Part shown: positions 13,810 through 14,296 of the stretch, one piece after another
How the letters are laid out: each line of letters starts with the position of its first letter
Numbering within the stretch: position 1 is the first letter of the stretch
Assembly: GCA_032119475.1 (NCBI GenBank)
Contig: JAUMCA010000075.1
Span: 1 to 14,296, forward strand
Length of the DNA stretch: 14,296 bases
Source of the DNA: F1-60-MAGs149 sp032119475
GTDB taxonomy: Bacteria > Actinomycetota > Thermoleophilia > Gaiellales > F1-60-MAGs149
Reading direction: 5' to 3'
The notes under the pieces: model-generated
Told to the model about the DNA's origin: nothing
Database searches by the model: none
Seen by the model: the letters and a program-made list of their open reading frames with translations, nothing else
Made by a program: the position numbers and the translations under genes

Positions 13810-13815
13810 TACACC
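13810..13815 (+). promoter_or_regulatory. -10 box giving a leaderless transcript from GTG 13822
   Basis: TACACC lies exactly six bases before GTG 13822. It supports this GTG as the true start of the following gene although the frame then shifts. Confidence 0.4.
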
Positions 13816-13821
13816 GGAGCC

Positions 13822-14291
13822 GTGACGGACTTCCTCACCCGCCCGCCCGCTGGCCGGCGGACCCCCTGGGGACCTGGCAGGCCTTCACGCTGGCGGTGCT
13901 GGGCACCGCGATCTGGTTCGTCTCCGGTCCGCTGTTCGGGTGGTCGGACACGTGGCAGCTCGTGGTGAACACCGCCACGACGGTGCTGACCTTCCTGGCT
14001 GTGTTCCTCATCCGGCACGCGCGGAACCGCGACGCCAAGGCCCTGCAGCTCAAGCTCGACGACCTGCTCGTCCGGCTCGATCAGCACGACACCCGGGTCG
14101 CGGGCATCGAGCAGGGCTCGCTGGCCGAGTTGGCGGAGTTCGGGTGCCGCCGCGCGGACCCGCGTGCGCTGGAGTCGGATGACGGGTTGATCAGGCCTCG
14201 CGCAGCGCGGCGCGCTGCCGCTCCATCAGCGAGCACCAGTCCCACTGGGCACCCCCCATCGCGTCGACCTCGTCGAGCAGTCGCGCGATGA
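13822..14291 (+). CDS. Low-affinity iron permease-like small membrane protein; start and body in different frames
   Basis: The body, in the frame beginning TGG at 13851, reads TWQAFTLAVLGTAIWFVSGP, then SDTWQLVVNTATTVLTFLAVFLI, NRDAKALQLKLDDLL. This two-span layout with the NTxTT and NRDxKALQLKLD signatures matches the bacterial low-affinity iron permease family (about 120-140 aa). The natural N-terminus VTDFLTR starts at GTG 13822, but it is in another frame. Gaining one base (mod 3) in the (CCCG)3 tract at 13838-13849 would join them as VTDFLTRPPARWPAD. Without it, translation from 13822 ends at 13968. The body frame stays open to TGA 14291, but the last third overlaps the opposite gene antisense and looks non-native, so the true C-terminus is probably near 14190. 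Ion transport is not demonstrated for most such small proteins. Confidence 0.65.
13838..13849 (+). repeat. Tetranucleotide tract (CCCG)3 at the frame break
   Basis: Three exact CCCG units directly follow the sixth codon of the iron-permease-like gene. A fourth unit would place the start in frame with the body. Confidence 0.6.
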
Positions 14292-14296
14292 TCGCC
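14191..14296 (-). CDS. 3' end of an unidentified gene (34 residues visible)
   Basis: The minus strand is open from the right edge to TGA at 14191-14193. The visible tail, including LLDEVDAMGGAQWDWC and ending MERQRAALREA, is hydrophilic with strong GC third-position bias and looks like a real protein end. The rest lies outside the window, so no function can be given. It converges with the iron-permease-like gene. Confidence 0.5.
   Translation of the reverse strand, partial: AIIARLLDEVDAMGGAQWDWCSLMERQRAALREA

Overview
The window is a gene-dense, very GC-rich bacterial chromosome segment with strongly G/C-biased third codon positions. tRNA genes lack an encoded CCA end, several genes start with GTG, and many genes have a TANNNT-like -10 box placed so that the start codon would be the first transcribed base. 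Together these point to an actinobacterium-like host (Actinomycetota; a deep lineage such as Thermoleophilia is only a guess). I see no phage, transposon, CRISPR or defence cassette. Almost everything looks like ordinary chromosomal housekeeping, with a few oddities.

Layout. Positions 1-1893 (minus strand) hold a probable operon: Nudix hydrolase, exported cupin, 61-aa zinc-ribbon protein, then thioredoxin reductase trxB, which runs off the left edge. A short divergent promoter region separates it from a plus-strand DinG/XPD-type Fe-S helicase (1946-3844). Next come two divergent small membrane proteins, tRNA-Leu(UAA), a 78-aa acidic protein of unknown role, an Ppx/GppA phosphatase on the minus strand, and initiator tRNA-fMet.

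From about 6031 the plus strand carries a triple-PAS diguanylate cyclase, a short-chain dehydrogenase, and a translationally coupled pair of a GT4 glycosyltransferase and an amylo-alpha-1,6-glucosidase-like enzyme, probably a carbohydrate or glucoside module. After a relatively AT-rich regulatory gap comes a divergent Amt/ammonium-transporter-family protein (11815-13254) that appears to lack both pore histidines, followed by a strong hairpin. The right end holds a small cytosolic cupin (minus), a small membrane protein resembling the low-affinity iron permease family whose start is out of frame with its body at a (CCCG)3 tract, and the 3' end of an unidentified minus-strand gene.

The points most worth a second look are the recurrent leaderless-promoter geometry (seven protein genes plus possibly tRNA-Leu), the Amt-like protein without the twin-His motif and its unusual leader, and the tetranucleotide-repeat frameshift near 13838-13849.
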